From NCBI GenBank assembly GCA_965284645.1, contig OZ260106.1, positions 3,720,001-3,784,000 of the forward strand: a stretch of DNA of 64,000 nt, written 5' to 3'. This DNA comes from JAIBAJ01 sp965284645. GTDB lineage: Bacteria; Bacteroidota; Bacteroidia; JAIBAJ01. The translations under genes were made by a program, and so were the position numbers. The notes under the pieces were generated by a model. That model was given only the letters and a program-made list of their open reading frames with translations. It made no database searches and was not told the DNA's origin. This document shows, in pieces, positions 8,381-17,534 of the stretch. Numbering within the stretch: position 1 is the stretch's first letter; the number at the start of each line of letters is the position of its first letter.

Positions 8381-9274
8381 TTAACGTAGTGTGATGGCCA
8401 AATCGGGAAAGTCGGAAATAAATCCATCCACCCCCAACTCCATCATCCGTTTCATTTCCTCTTCATCGTTTACCGTCCAAGGAATAAGCTGCATTTTTTT
8501 AGTCCGGCAATAATCGACTAAACCCGCATCCACCATTTTATAGTTGGGCGATAACACCTCGATTTTGAAGCCACATTGGGTTAATTTGGCTTTTGGGTTT
8601 TCGAGATCATCCACGAGGAGGGATAAGCGGTATTTAGGATGATTAGCGTGCATCACTTGTAGGCTTCGCACGTCAAAACTCTGTATGATTACTCGTTTTT
8701 CCAGTCCATATTTTTCAATAACCTGGGTTACCAATTGGCAAAAGACGGTTGGAGATGGATGAAAAATATTGTCTTCTTGTGGCGTGGATTTGATTTCGAT
8801 GTTGTATTGCACCGGTGGAATTTTCTTTTCAGCAATGTACTTTTCAACCTGTTCAAACACTTCCGAAAGCAAAGGTTTGTAGGTTTTCATTTTTTGTTGA
8901 ATAGGAAAACGGGGATGGATTTTGGAGCCACAATCCCATTGTTTCACCTCGTTATACTTCATTTTGAAGATATTGAAGGACTTTTCGTTGGTTGAATCAG
9001 GCGATTTTCCATCTGGTCCGGTAGCAATTTCCCAGCTCATCCAGGGTTCATGCGAGACAACAACCTGACTATCGGCGGTAATTACCACATCCATTTCCAA
9101 GGTATTGACACCAATGGAAAGAGCTTGCATGAAGCCTTCTACCGAATTTTCAGGAAAAATACCTCGACAACCTCTGTGCCCTTCAATATCGAAGCTTTTT
9201 TTTTCCATAGGTTTGGGCGGAGTGTTGCAGGCAATTAAGAAGGCGGCTCCGAGTACTAAGAAAGTCTTGCGCAT
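8381..9274 (-). CDS. Glycerophosphodiester phosphodiesterase lipoprotein
   Basis: Hydrolyses glycerophosphodiesters to sn-glycerol 3-phosphate and an alcohol. A lipoprotein signal peptide with lipobox (AAFLIAC, residues about 10-16) predicts anchoring in the envelope. The catalytic segment EGHRGCRGIFPENSVEGF and the metal ligands in LEMDVVITADSQVVVSHEP are intact, as is the C-terminal VNDEEEMKRMMELGVDGFISDFP block. The start lies 1 base after the end of the cyclophilin gene. Full length for the family. Confidence 0.92.
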   Translation of the reverse strand: MRKTFLVLGAAFLIACNTPPKPMEKKSFDIEGHRGCRGIFPENSVEGFMQALSIGVNTLEMDVVITADSQVVVSHEPWMSWEIATGPDGKSPDSTNEKSFNIFKMKYNEVKQWDCGSKIHPRFPIQQKMKTYKPLLSEVFEQVEKYIAEKKIPPVQYNIEIKSTPQEDNIFHPSPTVFCQLVTQVIEKYGLEKRVIIQSFDVRSLQVMHANHPKYRLSLLVDDLENPKAKLTQCGFKIEVLSPNYKMVDAGLVDYCRTKKMQLIPWTVNDEEEMKRMMELGVDGFISDFPDLAITLR

Positions 9275-9275
9275 C

Positions 9276-9914
9276 TTATTTGGACAAAACTTTTACCGTC
9301 ATGAAGATTTCCGGGTCGGGTGCTTCCCCTTTTTTAGGACAGGCAGCTATTTTATCTACCACATCCATACCTTCCAGCACTTCACCAAAAATAGTGTAGG
9401 CACCATCCAAATGCGGCGCTCCACCGATCGTGGTATAATCTTTAATTTGTTGGGGTGTAAATTTCTTACCCGTTTGAAATTCAACTTGTTTCAAATCAGC
9501 CTCGGTAAAAACTCGACCTTGCACAATGTAAAACTGCGAACCTGAGGAGCGCCGAGAAGGATTGATTTGATCGCCTGTACGCGCTGCCGAAAGTACCCCG
9601 CGTTTGTGGTGGAACAAAGGATAAATCTCGCCTTGGAATTGAGAACCCATCTCTTCGATTCCTTTGTTTTTACCCCCGCCTTGTACCATAAAACCTTGAA
9701 TAACCCGGTGAAAGCTGCTACCATTGTATTGCCCACTATCGGCCAATTTCAGAAAATTATCGCGGTGCAAGGGTGTTTCATTGTAAAGTTTAAGTTTGAT
9801 ATCTCCATAGGAAGTGGAAATCAAAACCATAGGTTCGGTTGGCTTTACCGTTTTTTGGGATTGGGAGACATAGCTCACCAGCAAGCAGAGACAAAGTAGG
9901 ATAGTTTTTTTCAT
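9276..9914 (-). CDS. Cyclophilin-type peptidyl-prolyl cis-trans isomerase, exported
   Basis: Catalyses proline isomerisation in the periplasm. From the ATG at 9914 the protein is 212 residues with a signal peptide (TILLCLCLLVSYVSQSQ). An upstream in-frame extension would precede the promoter and is rejected. The active-site core FHRVIQGFMVQGG, then GTPHLDG-like GGAPHLDGAYTIFGEV, is intact. It carries a small insertion (RVFTEADLKQVEFQTGKKF) common in Bacteroidota secreted cyclophilins. It is first in a three-gene operon with GDPD and GNAT. Confidence 0.92.
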   Translation of the reverse strand: MKKTILLCLCLLVSYVSQSQKTVKPTEPMVLISTSYGDIKLKLYNETPLHRDNFLKLADSGQYNGSSFHRVIQGFMVQGGGKNKGIEEMGSQFQGEIYPLFHHKRGVLSAARTGDQINPSRRSSGSQFYIVQGRVFTEADLKQVEFQTGKKFTPQQIKDYTTIGGAPHLDGAYTIFGEVLEGMDVVDKIAACPKKGEAPDPEIFMTVKVLSK

Positions 9915-10263
9915 AGCTATTATGGATGGACAAAAATACGACCAAGAATCGTTCCTTTCTAAAATTAAACAACCTGAAACTAGGAAAAGCAAGGGAAAGG
10001 CTTAAATCTGCCCTAAGGAAAAGGAAAATTAAAATCATTAAGAATTTGTAAATCAAGCTGTTTAGTCGAATTAAGGTCAAAGTAAATTCTGAAATTTCAT
10101 TATAGGGAATAAAACTCAATTTAGTTAGACGTTTGGCTTACGAAACAACCTTGACTAAAATCTTGAATATTGGAATTTCCATTAGCAAGAAAAGGGAAAT
10201 TCAGTATTGAAACATTTGGTCAATTAAACAAAAAGTGGTATACTTGCATACAATCACCTTCAG
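9915..10263. other. Intergenic region with divergent promoters
   Basis: No gene is seen. It holds the reverse -7 element of the cyclophilin operon (9931-9938) and, just before the lipoprotein start at 10264, a weaker plus-strand candidate (TATACTTG). The middle is plain AT-rich sequence. Confidence 0.5.
9931..9938 (-). promoter_or_regulatory. -7 promoter element of the cyclophilin-GDPD-GNAT operon
   Basis: Reverse-strand TATTTTTG fits TAnnTTTG and sits 16 bases upstream of the ATG at 9914. This supports choosing that ATG over the longer frame. Confidence 0.55.
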
Positions 10264-10623
10264 ATGAAGTCAAAATTAAGCCTACTTCTCTTCCTTTTAT
10301 TTGGCATTTCCACCTTCAATTCATGCCAAAAAGAAACGACTTGTTATGCCAGTATTTTCGTAATCGATGAAACGGGAAGGCCGATGGGAGGAGCTAAGGT
10401 ATTGGTTTTCAGCGACAGAGTTAATCCAGTTACAGGTCCTTCCTTAATCAACGAAGAAAAAACCACCGACAAAACCGGGCGAGTAGATTTTGAACAGAAT
10501 TTACCCAATATTTTATTCTGCACCGTTGATTTGGCGGGATATTCCATGGTACCATTGGGTCCGGAAAGCATAAAATTTGAAGAAGGTAAACGAACATTTG
10601 TTACAATTCAAATGAAACAGTAA
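10264..10623 (+). CDS. Small lipoprotein with carboxypeptidase-regulatory-like fold (paralogue 1)
   Basis: A 119-residue protein with a lipoprotein signal (FGISTFNSC). The mature part reads CYASIFVIDETGRPMGGAKVLVFSD...EEKTTDKTGRVDFEQNLPNILFC, the pattern of a small beta-sandwich of the carboxypeptidase-regulatory-like type (conserved VxVxDxxGxPVxGAxVxV and TDxxGxxxF). Function is not known. The next gene is a clear paralogue, so this is a tandem duplication. Confidence 0.75.
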   Translation: MKSKLSLLLFLLFGISTFNSCQKETTCYASIFVIDETGRPMGGAKVLVFSDRVNPVTGPSLINEEKTTDKTGRVDFEQNLPNILFCTVDLAGYSMVPLGPESIKFEEGKRTFVTIQMKQ

Positions 10624-10654
10624 TTTAGCACCGAATTTTCAGCCTATACATCAC

Positions 10655-11029
10655 ATGAAAAAAATCCTTGGACTTGTACTTACATTGGTAGCATTTACCT
10701 TCGTACTAACCCAAAACACTGCTTGTAAAAAAGACCGTTCCTGCAAAGCTTCAATCTTTGTAATTGATTCATTGGGAGCACCAGTAGCCGGAGCGAAATT
10801 GACCATGTATAGCGACCGTGTAAGCGCTGAAACAGGAGTAGTTTCAAAAATTTTGGAAGAAAAAACAACAGGTAAAGATGGTCGTGTAGATTTTGAACAA
10901 TCCCTACCCAATATCTTATTCATGGTGGTTAGCAAATCGGGTTACACTCCTTTGAAACCCGGTATCCAAAGCATTAAGTTTCAAGAAAGTTCAACTTGGT
11001 TTGAAACGGTAGAAATGCTTCGTCAATAA
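10655..11029 (+). CDS. Small lipoprotein with carboxypeptidase-regulatory-like fold (paralogue 2)
   Basis: A 124-residue protein similar along its whole length to the preceding product: shared CKASIFVIDSLGAPVAGAKL, SDRV, EEKTTGKDGRVDFEQSLPNILF. The signal peptide ends at QNTAC, a plausible lipobox. It starts 31 bases after paralogue 1, probably in the same transcript. No function is known. The two copies differ most in the signal peptide and the last 25 residues. Confidence 0.75.
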   Translation: MKKILGLVLTLVAFTFVLTQNTACKKDRSCKASIFVIDSLGAPVAGAKLTMYSDRVSAETGVVSKILEEKTTGKDGRVDFEQSLPNILFMVVSKSGYTPLKPGIQSIKFQESSTWFETVEMLRQ

Positions 11030-11106
11030 GCATACCGACTTAGAACTGTAATATTTCCTTCCTTTTTGCCCTTGTGGCACGTTTTCTCTTGCTTACTTTG
11101 TGTCGT

Positions 11107-12111
11107 ATGAACAAAGGTTTACTTTTTATTTCCCTTGTCTTTCCTATTCTTTTAGGCGCCTGCGGTAATTCCTCTCCATCAGCCGATACCAAGGCTACTA
11201 TTTCGCCTATCGATTCCATTTCACAGTTAATTGCAGTGGATAGAAACAATTCTGACCTATTGTACAAACGTTCGAGAATGTACCGAGACAAAGGAGATTT
11301 TACAGCAGCCAAAATCGATATATCCAAAGCAATAATCGCCGATTCAACGAAGGCCGACTACTACCCCTTGCTGGCTGATATTTACATGGGACTTAAACAA
11401 CCAGCCGGCGCCAAAGTAGCCCTCGAAAAATGCGTAGAAGTAGATCCCAAGCACTTGGAAGGTCTGAACAAATTAGCTGAATTCAACCTATTTCTCAAAA
11501 ACTATAAAGAAACCATTGCCCTTGCCGACCGGGCTTTGAAAGTAGATGTGCACAATGCTAAATCCTATTTTATCAAAGGGTTTGCCTTTATGGAGGCTGG
11601 CGATACCAACAAAGCCATCAATAGCATCCAAACAGCCGTAGAACAAAACCCCGACTATTACGAAGCTTACCTCCAATTAGGTTTATTATTCTCTGCCAAG
11701 AAAAGCAAATTGGCCATCAATTACTTTAACAACGCTTCACAACTGCAGCCCAATAATATCGAACCCTATTACAACTTGGGTATGTTTTACCAAAACGCCG
11801 GACAATACGACAAAGCCATAGAAACCTACCAGCTTCTACTAAAACTAAATAGCAAAGAAGCAGATACACACTACAATTTAGGCTATATCGATTTTAAGTA
11901 CAAAAAGGCCTATGAAAGCGCCATACAACATTTTACCGAGGCGATTTTGAACGATAAAAAAATGGCTAAAGCTGTGTATATGCGCGGATTATGTTACGAA
12001 GCTTTGAACCGTATCGACAAAGCAAAAGTTGAATATGCCTTTGCCCTAAAAGTTGATTCCAGTTTTGAACTAGCAGCTAAAGCCAACAAGCGCCTTTTAG
12101 GTATAAAATAG
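11107..12111 (+). CDS. TPR-repeat lipoprotein
   Basis: From the ATG at 11107 (334 residues) the protein starts with a lipoprotein signal (FPILLGAC), then a short linker and about seven or eight tetratricopeptide repeats covering most of the chain. Typical TPR units are seen in NIEPYYNLGMFYQNAGQYDK and ADTHYNLGYIDFKYKKAYES. Such proteins are envelope scaffolds for protein-protein contacts; the partner is unknown. An alternative GTG start at 11074 would add 11 residues ahead of the signal peptide and is less likely. Confidence 0.85.
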   Translation: MNKGLLFISLVFPILLGACGNSSPSADTKATISPIDSISQLIAVDRNNSDLLYKRSRMYRDKGDFTAAKIDISKAIIADSTKADYYPLLADIYMGLKQPAGAKVALEKCVEVDPKHLEGLNKLAEFNLFLKNYKETIALADRALKVDVHNAKSYFIKGFAFMEAGDTNKAINSIQTAVEQNPDYYEAYLQLGLLFSAKKSKLAINYFNNASQLQPNNIEPYYNLGMFYQNAGQYDKAIETYQLLLKLNSKEADTHYNLGYIDFKYKKAYESAIQHFTEAILNDKKMAKAVYMRGLCYEALNRIDKAKVEYAFALKVDSSFELAAKANKRLLGIK

Positions 12112-12168
12112 TGGGAAACTTCTCCCAATTCTGTTCATTTTCTCCACCCTTCTAAAAGTATCCTTGGC

Positions 12169-12176
12169 TATTTTTG
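12169..12176 (+). promoter_or_regulatory. -7 promoter element of uvrA
   Basis: TATTTTTG fits TAnnTTTG and lies 7 bases before the uvrA ATG, predicting an almost leaderless mRNA. Confidence 0.5.
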
Positions 12177-12183
12177 CGCAACT

Positions 12184-14994
12184 ATGAAGCGCAACGTCGA
12201 CGAACTTTCTCCCAAGGAATACATCATTATAAAAGGAGCCCGGGTACACAATCTAAAGAATATCGACGTGGCCATTCGCCGCAACTCCTTTACGGTAATT
12301 ACCGGCCTTAGTGGAAGCGGAAAATCTTCCCTAGCCTTCGATACGCTTTATGCCGAAGGACAGCGCCGCTATGTGGAAAGCCTCTCTGCTTATGCCCGTC
12401 AATTTATGGGCAAACTCGAAAAACCAGAAGTGGATTATATCAAAGGTATTTCTCCGGCTGTTGCTATCGAACAAAAAGTAACCACCCGAAACCCAAGAAG
12501 TACCGTTGGAACCTCTACCGAAATTTACGACTACCTGAAATTATTGTTTGCTCGCATCGGAAAAACCTATTCACCCATTTCAGGAGAATTGGTAAAAAGG
12601 CATGCGGTAGGTGATGTGGTGGATTTCGTAACGGCCCTCCCTCCTACTTCCCGCGTTATGGTTACCTGTCCGATTAGTTTTCGCAACAACCAAACTCCGG
12701 AACAAACCTTTAACCTCTTGATGCAACAAGGTTTTACCCGCGCCTTAATCGACGGAAACCCTTGGCAACTGGAACAACTCCTGCTCGAAAACAATGAAAA
12801 ATTAAAGTTCGAAAATGCTTTCCTTCTCGTTGATCGCTTTGGCATGGAAAGTCTGGCAGATGAGGATTTCCTGAGCCGCCTTGCCGACTCCATTCAAACA
12901 GCCTTTAACGAAGGGCAAGGTAGCTGCCATATTTTGGTATTGGAAGAGGATGGAACCAAAAAGGAACAGCTCTTTAGCTCCAGATTCGAAGCCGACGGAA
13001 TGGAATTTGAAGAACCTTCCGTTAACTTTTTTAGCTTCAATAATCCATATGGGGCCTGTAAACGCTGCGAAGGATTTGGCAGCATTATCGGAATTGACGA
13101 GAACCTGGTGATTCCCGACAAAAGCCGCAGTGTGTACGACGATGCCGTTGCCTGCTGGAAGGGCGAAACTATGGGCTGGTTTAAACAGAACTTTGTAATG
13201 AATGCCGGGAAATTCAACTTCCCCATCCATAAACCTTACTACGAACTTAGCGCTGAACAAAAAGACCAATTGTGGAACGGCGTTGGAACAGTTTGGGGCA
13301 TTCACCAGTTTTTCAAAGACATCGAAGCCCAAACCTATAAAATCCAATACCGAGTAATGTTGGCTCGTTTCAGAGGAAAAACCACCTGTCCTGAATGCCG
13401 TGGAACCCGTTTGCGTGGCGATGCCAACAATGTTAAAGTGGGTGGCAAAAGCATCAGCGACCTCCTTTTATTACCAATTGAAGACTTATCAACCTTCTTC
13501 AAACAACTTGACCTTTCTGAACACGACCAAGCTGTTGGTAAACGATTGCTTTTGGAAATCAACAACCGTATCAGTTATTTGGAGGACGTAGGATTAGGGT
13601 ATTTAACCTTGAACCGGCTTTCCAATTCCCTTAGCGGAGGCGAAAGTCAACGTATCAATTTGGCCACTGTACTAGGTAGCAGCTTGGTAGGTAGCATGTA
13701 TATTTTGGATGAACCTAGCATTGGTCTGCATCCCCGCGATACCGAACGCCTCATCAAAGTGCTTAATTCCCTCAAAAAACTAGGCAATACGGTAATTGTT
13801 GTAGAACATGACGAAGATATCATGCGGGCTTCCGACGAATTGATCGACATTGGTCCTGAGGCAGGTAGTTTTGGTGGAGAACTCATTTTTCAAGGAAACC
13901 ACGCCGCTATTGCAAAAGATAAAACAAGTCTTACCGCCCAATACCTCAATGGTAGCGAAAGTATTATCCTGCCAGGGAAAAGGCGAAAATGGAAAGATGC
14001 CATTCAAGTCTTCAATGCCAGCGACAACAACCTAAAAAACGTTTCGGTAAAATTTCCACTTCAGGTATTAACCATGGTTACAGGTGTAAGTGGTTCAGGA
14101 AAAAGCACCTTGGTAAAAAAAGTGCTGATGACCGAATTGCAAAACGTAATCAATGCCTTTGGGGAGGCTATTCCCGGACGAATTGGAGGCGATATTAAAC
14201 GGATTTCACAGGTAGAATTTGTAGACCAAAACCCCATTGGTCGCTCCAGTCGCAGCAATCCCGTGACTTTTGTAAAGGCTTACGACGATATCCGAACCCT
14301 GTATGCCAATCAAAAACTGAGCACGCTTCGGGGGTACAAACCGTCTCATTTTAGTTTTAACGTAGAAGGTGGTCGCTGCGAAATGTGCGAAGGCGAAGGT
14401 GAAGTGGTAATTGAAATGCAATTTATGGCCGACATCCATTTGCCATGTGAGGCCTGTAATGGCAAGCGTTTCAAAAGCGAAGTACTCGAAGTTACCTTCA
14501 ACGATAAAAGCATTTCTGATATCCTACAGTTAACGGTGGACGAGGCTATGGATTTCTTCAAAGATGAAAAACGGATTTCCGAAAAGCTAAAACCCTTGGC
14601 CGATGTAGGTTTGGGCTATGTGCAATTGGGCCAAAGCAGCAGCACTTTAAGCGGTGGTGAAGCCCAGCGGATCAAACTGGCATCCTTCCTCCAAAAAGGA
14701 AGTGGCAACAATCCAACCTTTTTCATTTTCGATGAGCCCACCACCGGACTGCATTTCCATGACATTAAAAAACTGCTGAAATCCTTCGAAGCTTTACTGG
14801 AAAAAGGCCATTCCCTCTGCATCATCGAGCACAATATGGAGATGGTAAAAAGTGCCGATTGGGTTATCGATTTAGGTCCGGAAGGCGGCGAAAAAGGTGG
14901 CCACATTGTTTTTGAAGGCACGCCCGAAGACTTGGTAAACTGCAAGGAATCGTTTACCGCACAACATTTGAAACCGCTTTTGAAAAGAGGATAA
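12184..14994 (+). CDS. uvrA: Excinuclease ABC subunit A (UvrA)
   Basis: Damage-recognition ATPase of nucleotide excision repair, 936 residues, full length. It has two ABC modules: the first Walker A is GLSGSGKSSLAFDTLYAEGQ and the second GVSGSGKSTL. Both signature motifs are present (LSGGESQRINLA and LSGGEAQRIKLA), each followed by its Walker B (ILDEPSIGLH and IFDEPTTGLH). Zinc-finger cysteines are seen in CKRCEGFGS, CPECRGTRL and CEMCEGEGE...CEACNGKRF. It is a single gene with its own promoter element; no SOS-type operator was recognised. Confidence 0.97.
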   Translation: MKRNVDELSPKEYIIIKGARVHNLKNIDVAIRRNSFTVITGLSGSGKSSLAFDTLYAEGQRRYVESLSAYARQFMGKLEKPEVDYIKGISPAVAIEQKVTTRNPRSTVGTSTEIYDYLKLLFARIGKTYSPISGELVKRHAVGDVVDFVTALPPTSRVMVTCPISFRNNQTPEQTFNLLMQQGFTRALIDGNPWQLEQLLLENNEKLKFENAFLLVDRFGMESLADEDFLSRLADSIQTAFNEGQGSCHILVLEEDGTKKEQLFSSRFEADGMEFEEPSVNFFSFNNPYGACKRCEGFGSIIGIDENLVIPDKSRSVYDDAVACWKGETMGWFKQNFVMNAGKFNFPIHKPYYELSAEQKDQLWNGVGTVWGIHQFFKDIEAQTYKIQYRVMLARFRGKTTCPECRGTRLRGDANNVKVGGKSISDLLLLPIEDLSTFFKQLDLSEHDQAVGKRLLLEINNRISYLEDVGLGYLTLNRLSNSLSGGESQRINLATVLGSSLVGSMYILDEPSIGLHPRDTERLIKVLNSLKKLGNTVIVVEHDEDIMRASDELIDIGPEAGSFGGELIFQGNHAAIAKDKTSLTAQYLNGSESIILPGKRRKWKDAIQVFNASDNNLKNVSVKFPLQVLTMVTGVSGSGKSTLVKKVLMTELQNVINAFGEAIPGRIGGDIKRISQVEFVDQNPIGRSSRSNPVTFVKAYDDIRTLYANQKLSTLRGYKPSHFSFNVEGGRCEMCEGEGEVVIEMQFMADIHLPCEACNGKRFKSEVLEVTFNDKSISDILQLTVDEAMDFFKDEKRISEKLKPLADVGLGYVQLGQSSSTLSGGEAQRIKLASFLQKGSGNNPTFFIFDEPTTGLHFHDIKKLLKSFEALLEKGHSLCIIEHNMEMVKSADWVIDLGPEGGEKGGHIVFEGTPEDLVNCKESFTAQHLKPLLKRG

Positions 14995-15053
14995 ACCTTA
15001 CTTAAAAGGAAGAAATTTATAATTGTCCCTCCTTCGGACGATCTTTGGGCTTT

Positions 15054-15198
15054 GGCGGGCCCCTTTTCGCAAAACCAGTGGTGCATAAAACTCAAGCAAA
15101 ACAAGGCGAAAAGGTCAGGCTATCCACTGCAAGTCCTCGCGCCTGTTCGCTTTCGCTCCAGACCGCTGTGGGCTTTCCGTTTCTATCCTTGCCCGGAC
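15054..15198 (+). repeat. R1 structured GC-rich repeat, copy 3
   Basis: GGCGGGCCCC, outer stem CCTTTTCGC/GCGAAAAGG (15062-15070 with 15106-15114), then GTCAGGCTATCCACTG, covarying stem CAAGTCC/GGGCTTT and TTCTATCCTTGCCCGG. It lies between convergent uvrA and the membrane-protein gene. Confidence 0.85.
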
Positions 15199-15207
15199 AT
15201 ACCGCCT

Positions 15208-15340
15208 TATACCAATTTTAATTAATAAATGGTCCAAAGACAATTTATTAATTTAGATTGGTAAATGCCGATATAAAAGCTGTTTAGGCAAATTATGGCG
15301 AAGCATAATTGGACTATTACAGATTTATAATCGGTATTAA
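15208..15340 (+). repeat. R3 double-hairpin MITE-like element, copy a
   Basis: About 133 bp, with ends TATACCAATTTTAATT and AATCGGTATTA (imperfect inverted repeats). Left hairpin: AATTAATAAAT/ATTTATTAATT enclosing GGTCCAAAGAC, then ATTGGTA. Right hairpin: TGCCGATATAAA/TTTATAATCGGTA with inner AATTATG/CATAATT. Same subtype as the copy at 37321. Noncoding; it starts about 10 bases after R1 copy 3. Confidence 0.8.
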
Positions 15341-15386
15341 TATGACAAGAAAAATTAACCATTTTCCGCCGCTTACACCATTTTCC

Positions 15387-17369
15387 TCATTGCCGAATCA
15401 ACTCAAACTTTTCATTGGGTCCTAGGGCAGTTGCCTGGGCATTCAAAATTTGGGTTTGAGGATCCATGCTAATAAAATGACCATCAAATGTTTGAAAAGC
15501 CACCTTTCCATCGGCTTGCGGAAGGAGCACAAACATTTCCCAAGCACCAAATTGTTCCCTCGAAGCAGTAAGTTTTTGCCCTCCACCCTGCTCGGCACAG
15601 AAAAATTTGCCTTCACTCGACATCAAACTAACCTGTTCATTCCCTAAACTAAACATATAAAAAGTCTCCCAATCTCCTGCATTGCTTCGGTTGCCAATTA
15701 AAGCTGGAAAAATTGAATGGTCGGCACAGACAAAATTACCGTTCATCCCTTTCAAATTTATCTTTTCTCTTTTTAATATCGGTAAGCCTTTTCCGTCCAT
15801 AGCTTGAATAGTACCCGAATCAATACCTTGAAATTTACACCATCCCAGCAATCCCTCCCTATTTACTTGTTGGAAAAAGGCAACGTATTCACTCGGGAAA
15901 TGGCCGGTGTAAGCATTTACGCAGGCAATGCCCAATTCCTGGGAGGCCAACATAGTATTCAAATGAAAATCCACCACATTGGAAATGGAATCTGGCATAT
16001 AGGCAATAGCTCTGAAATTAGGCAATAGTTGCGAGGCTATTTTTTGCTTTACAAACCCAATTTCTTTTTGAGATTCAACCTTGGCATACCGCATAATTTT
16101 GGTTTCATCCAAAGCATTGTCGGCTACAACCAGCAATGGAAGCAACCAAACTACGTAGGTAATGAAGGAATGGGTTTCCTTCAAACGGATAAAAACGAAA
16201 ACAAAAACCAGGATAAATAAAACCAATTCGGTATTGATAATACGGTTAACCGAACGCATGGAAGCAAAACCTGGTAAATGCCAAATGAGTTCATACAAAC
16301 TAAATCCAAAGAAATTAAGACAAAACAGAAAGGAAAGTCCCAAAGTAAGGAGTAAAAAAGAAAGAAATCGGCGTTGGTCAGCTGTTCCCATCTTTCTGAC
16401 AAAAACAGCGATGGAAAGGAGAATCCCAATCCAGGGTAAAGCACCAATAAACAAGAAATGACACCAAAAGAAATCGAAGAGTTTGGTTCCTGGATCGTAC
16501 AAAAACTTCCACAACACCGGTGCATCCGATGTGAAAAAATAGGAAAAAAGGGTAGGTACTGTTTTCAGTGTAAACGCGAAGGGTTCAGGTTGGGTTGTTT
16601 TGGATACCTCCAGATAAGGTTGTATCAAAGGATAAAAGCAAACAAAAGCCAACAAAAGGTAAACCAAGTGTTCCTTTATGATTCGCCTCGATTTAAACTG
16701 TTTGAAAAAATACACATCCCTGTAAATCAAAAAGTAGGCAATTCCCATAAACAGAAAGAGGTAAAGGGAAAGAAAGCCTAAGTAAATCCCACAATAAAAC
16801 TGAAATACCAAGCCTAAAAGAAAGTACAGCAAAAACCTACTGTCCTTCTTGTGCAAGTAAATCCAAAACCAATAGAACAGAAAGGGCAAGATAAATCGGG
16901 GCAAGGTTTGCACATTGTAGATATTACCCACCAGCATAATCGAAAAAGCAAAAATATAGGCGCCAACAGCCGATAAAATCGAATCCCTTGACCATAGAAA
17001 AAGAGCCCAAAAACAAGCCAAGTAATTGAGTACAAAAAGGCTTAAAATCCACCACTGAAAGGCCGTTTCCCGGTCACAGCCATTCTTTCGGAAAAGGCTA
17101 TAAAGAGGGGCTGTCCCCAGCAAATTATCCGAATAGGCAATCACATTTTTCTGAGGATATAAAAATGGAGCATCCCAAAATGCAGCCAATTTTCCCTTTT
17201 CATAAAGATGGTAATGCTCTAAAATATAATTATTAAATCGAGCATCGCCCATATCACCCGGAACATAGGCCCAATTAGGACCAAAAATCTTAAGCGGGGT
17301 AAGGTATAAACCTAGCACCAACAAGAGAACAGGAATAGCAAAGGATAAAACCTTTTGTATTTTTTCCAT
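15387..17369 (-). CDS. Polytopic membrane protein with C-terminal fascin-like beta-trefoil region
   Basis: A 660-residue protein. The first about 430 residues hold roughly 11-13 hydrophobic segments, with a first extracytoplasmic loop containing GDMGDARFNNYILEHYH. This resembles GT-C / YfhO-type membrane glycosyltransferases that use lipid-linked sugars, but no family was confirmed. The last about 120 residues are soluble and have the fascin/actin-crosslinking-like pattern (GNFVCADHS, NAGDWETFYMF, GKFFCAEQGGGQKL, GAWEMFVLL, DGHFISMD). A membrane GT-like protein ending in a fascin-like module is unusual. The ATG at 17369 sits just after a -7 element. Confidence 0.7.
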   Translation of the reverse strand: MEKIQKVLSFAIPVLLLVLGLYLTPLKIFGPNWAYVPGDMGDARFNNYILEHYHLYEKGKLAAFWDAPFLYPQKNVIAYSDNLLGTAPLYSLFRKNGCDRETAFQWWILSLFVLNYLACFWALFLWSRDSILSAVGAYIFAFSIMLVGNIYNVQTLPRFILPFLFYWFWIYLHKKDSRFLLYFLLGLVFQFYCGIYLGFLSLYLFLFMGIAYFLIYRDVYFFKQFKSRRIIKEHLVYLLLAFVCFYPLIQPYLEVSKTTQPEPFAFTLKTVPTLFSYFFTSDAPVLWKFLYDPGTKLFDFFWCHFLFIGALPWIGILLSIAVFVRKMGTADQRRFLSFLLLTLGLSFLFCLNFFGFSLYELIWHLPGFASMRSVNRIINTELVLFILVFVFVFIRLKETHSFITYVVWLLPLLVVADNALDETKIMRYAKVESQKEIGFVKQKIASQLLPNFRAIAYMPDSISNVVDFHLNTMLASQELGIACVNAYTGHFPSEYVAFFQQVNREGLLGWCKFQGIDSGTIQAMDGKGLPILKREKINLKGMNGNFVCADHSIFPALIGNRSNAGDWETFYMFSLGNEQVSLMSSEGKFFCAEQGGGQKLTASREQFGAWEMFVLLPQADGKVAFQTFDGHFISMDPQTQILNAQATALGPNEKFELIRQ

Positions 17370-17373
17370 GGTT

Positions 17374-17381
17374 CAAATTTA
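17374..17381 (-). promoter_or_regulatory. -7 promoter element of the fascin-tailed membrane protein
   Basis: Reverse-strand TAAATTTG fits TAnnTTTG, 4 bases upstream of the ATG. This would give a nearly leaderless transcript, so the start or the element may be off by a little. Confidence 0.35.
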
Positions 17382-17534
17382 GGTATAGAAAAGGCTGTGC
17401 GAAAAAAGTACAAATAAAAAAGTAGCCCAACCTTTTCGGATTAAATCCTAAAAAAATTGAGCTACCCCATTAATTTTAAATGAGTATGGCTTGGACCTCT
17501 TCTTTGCGAGACCAGGAGCCAAACACAATGGCAA

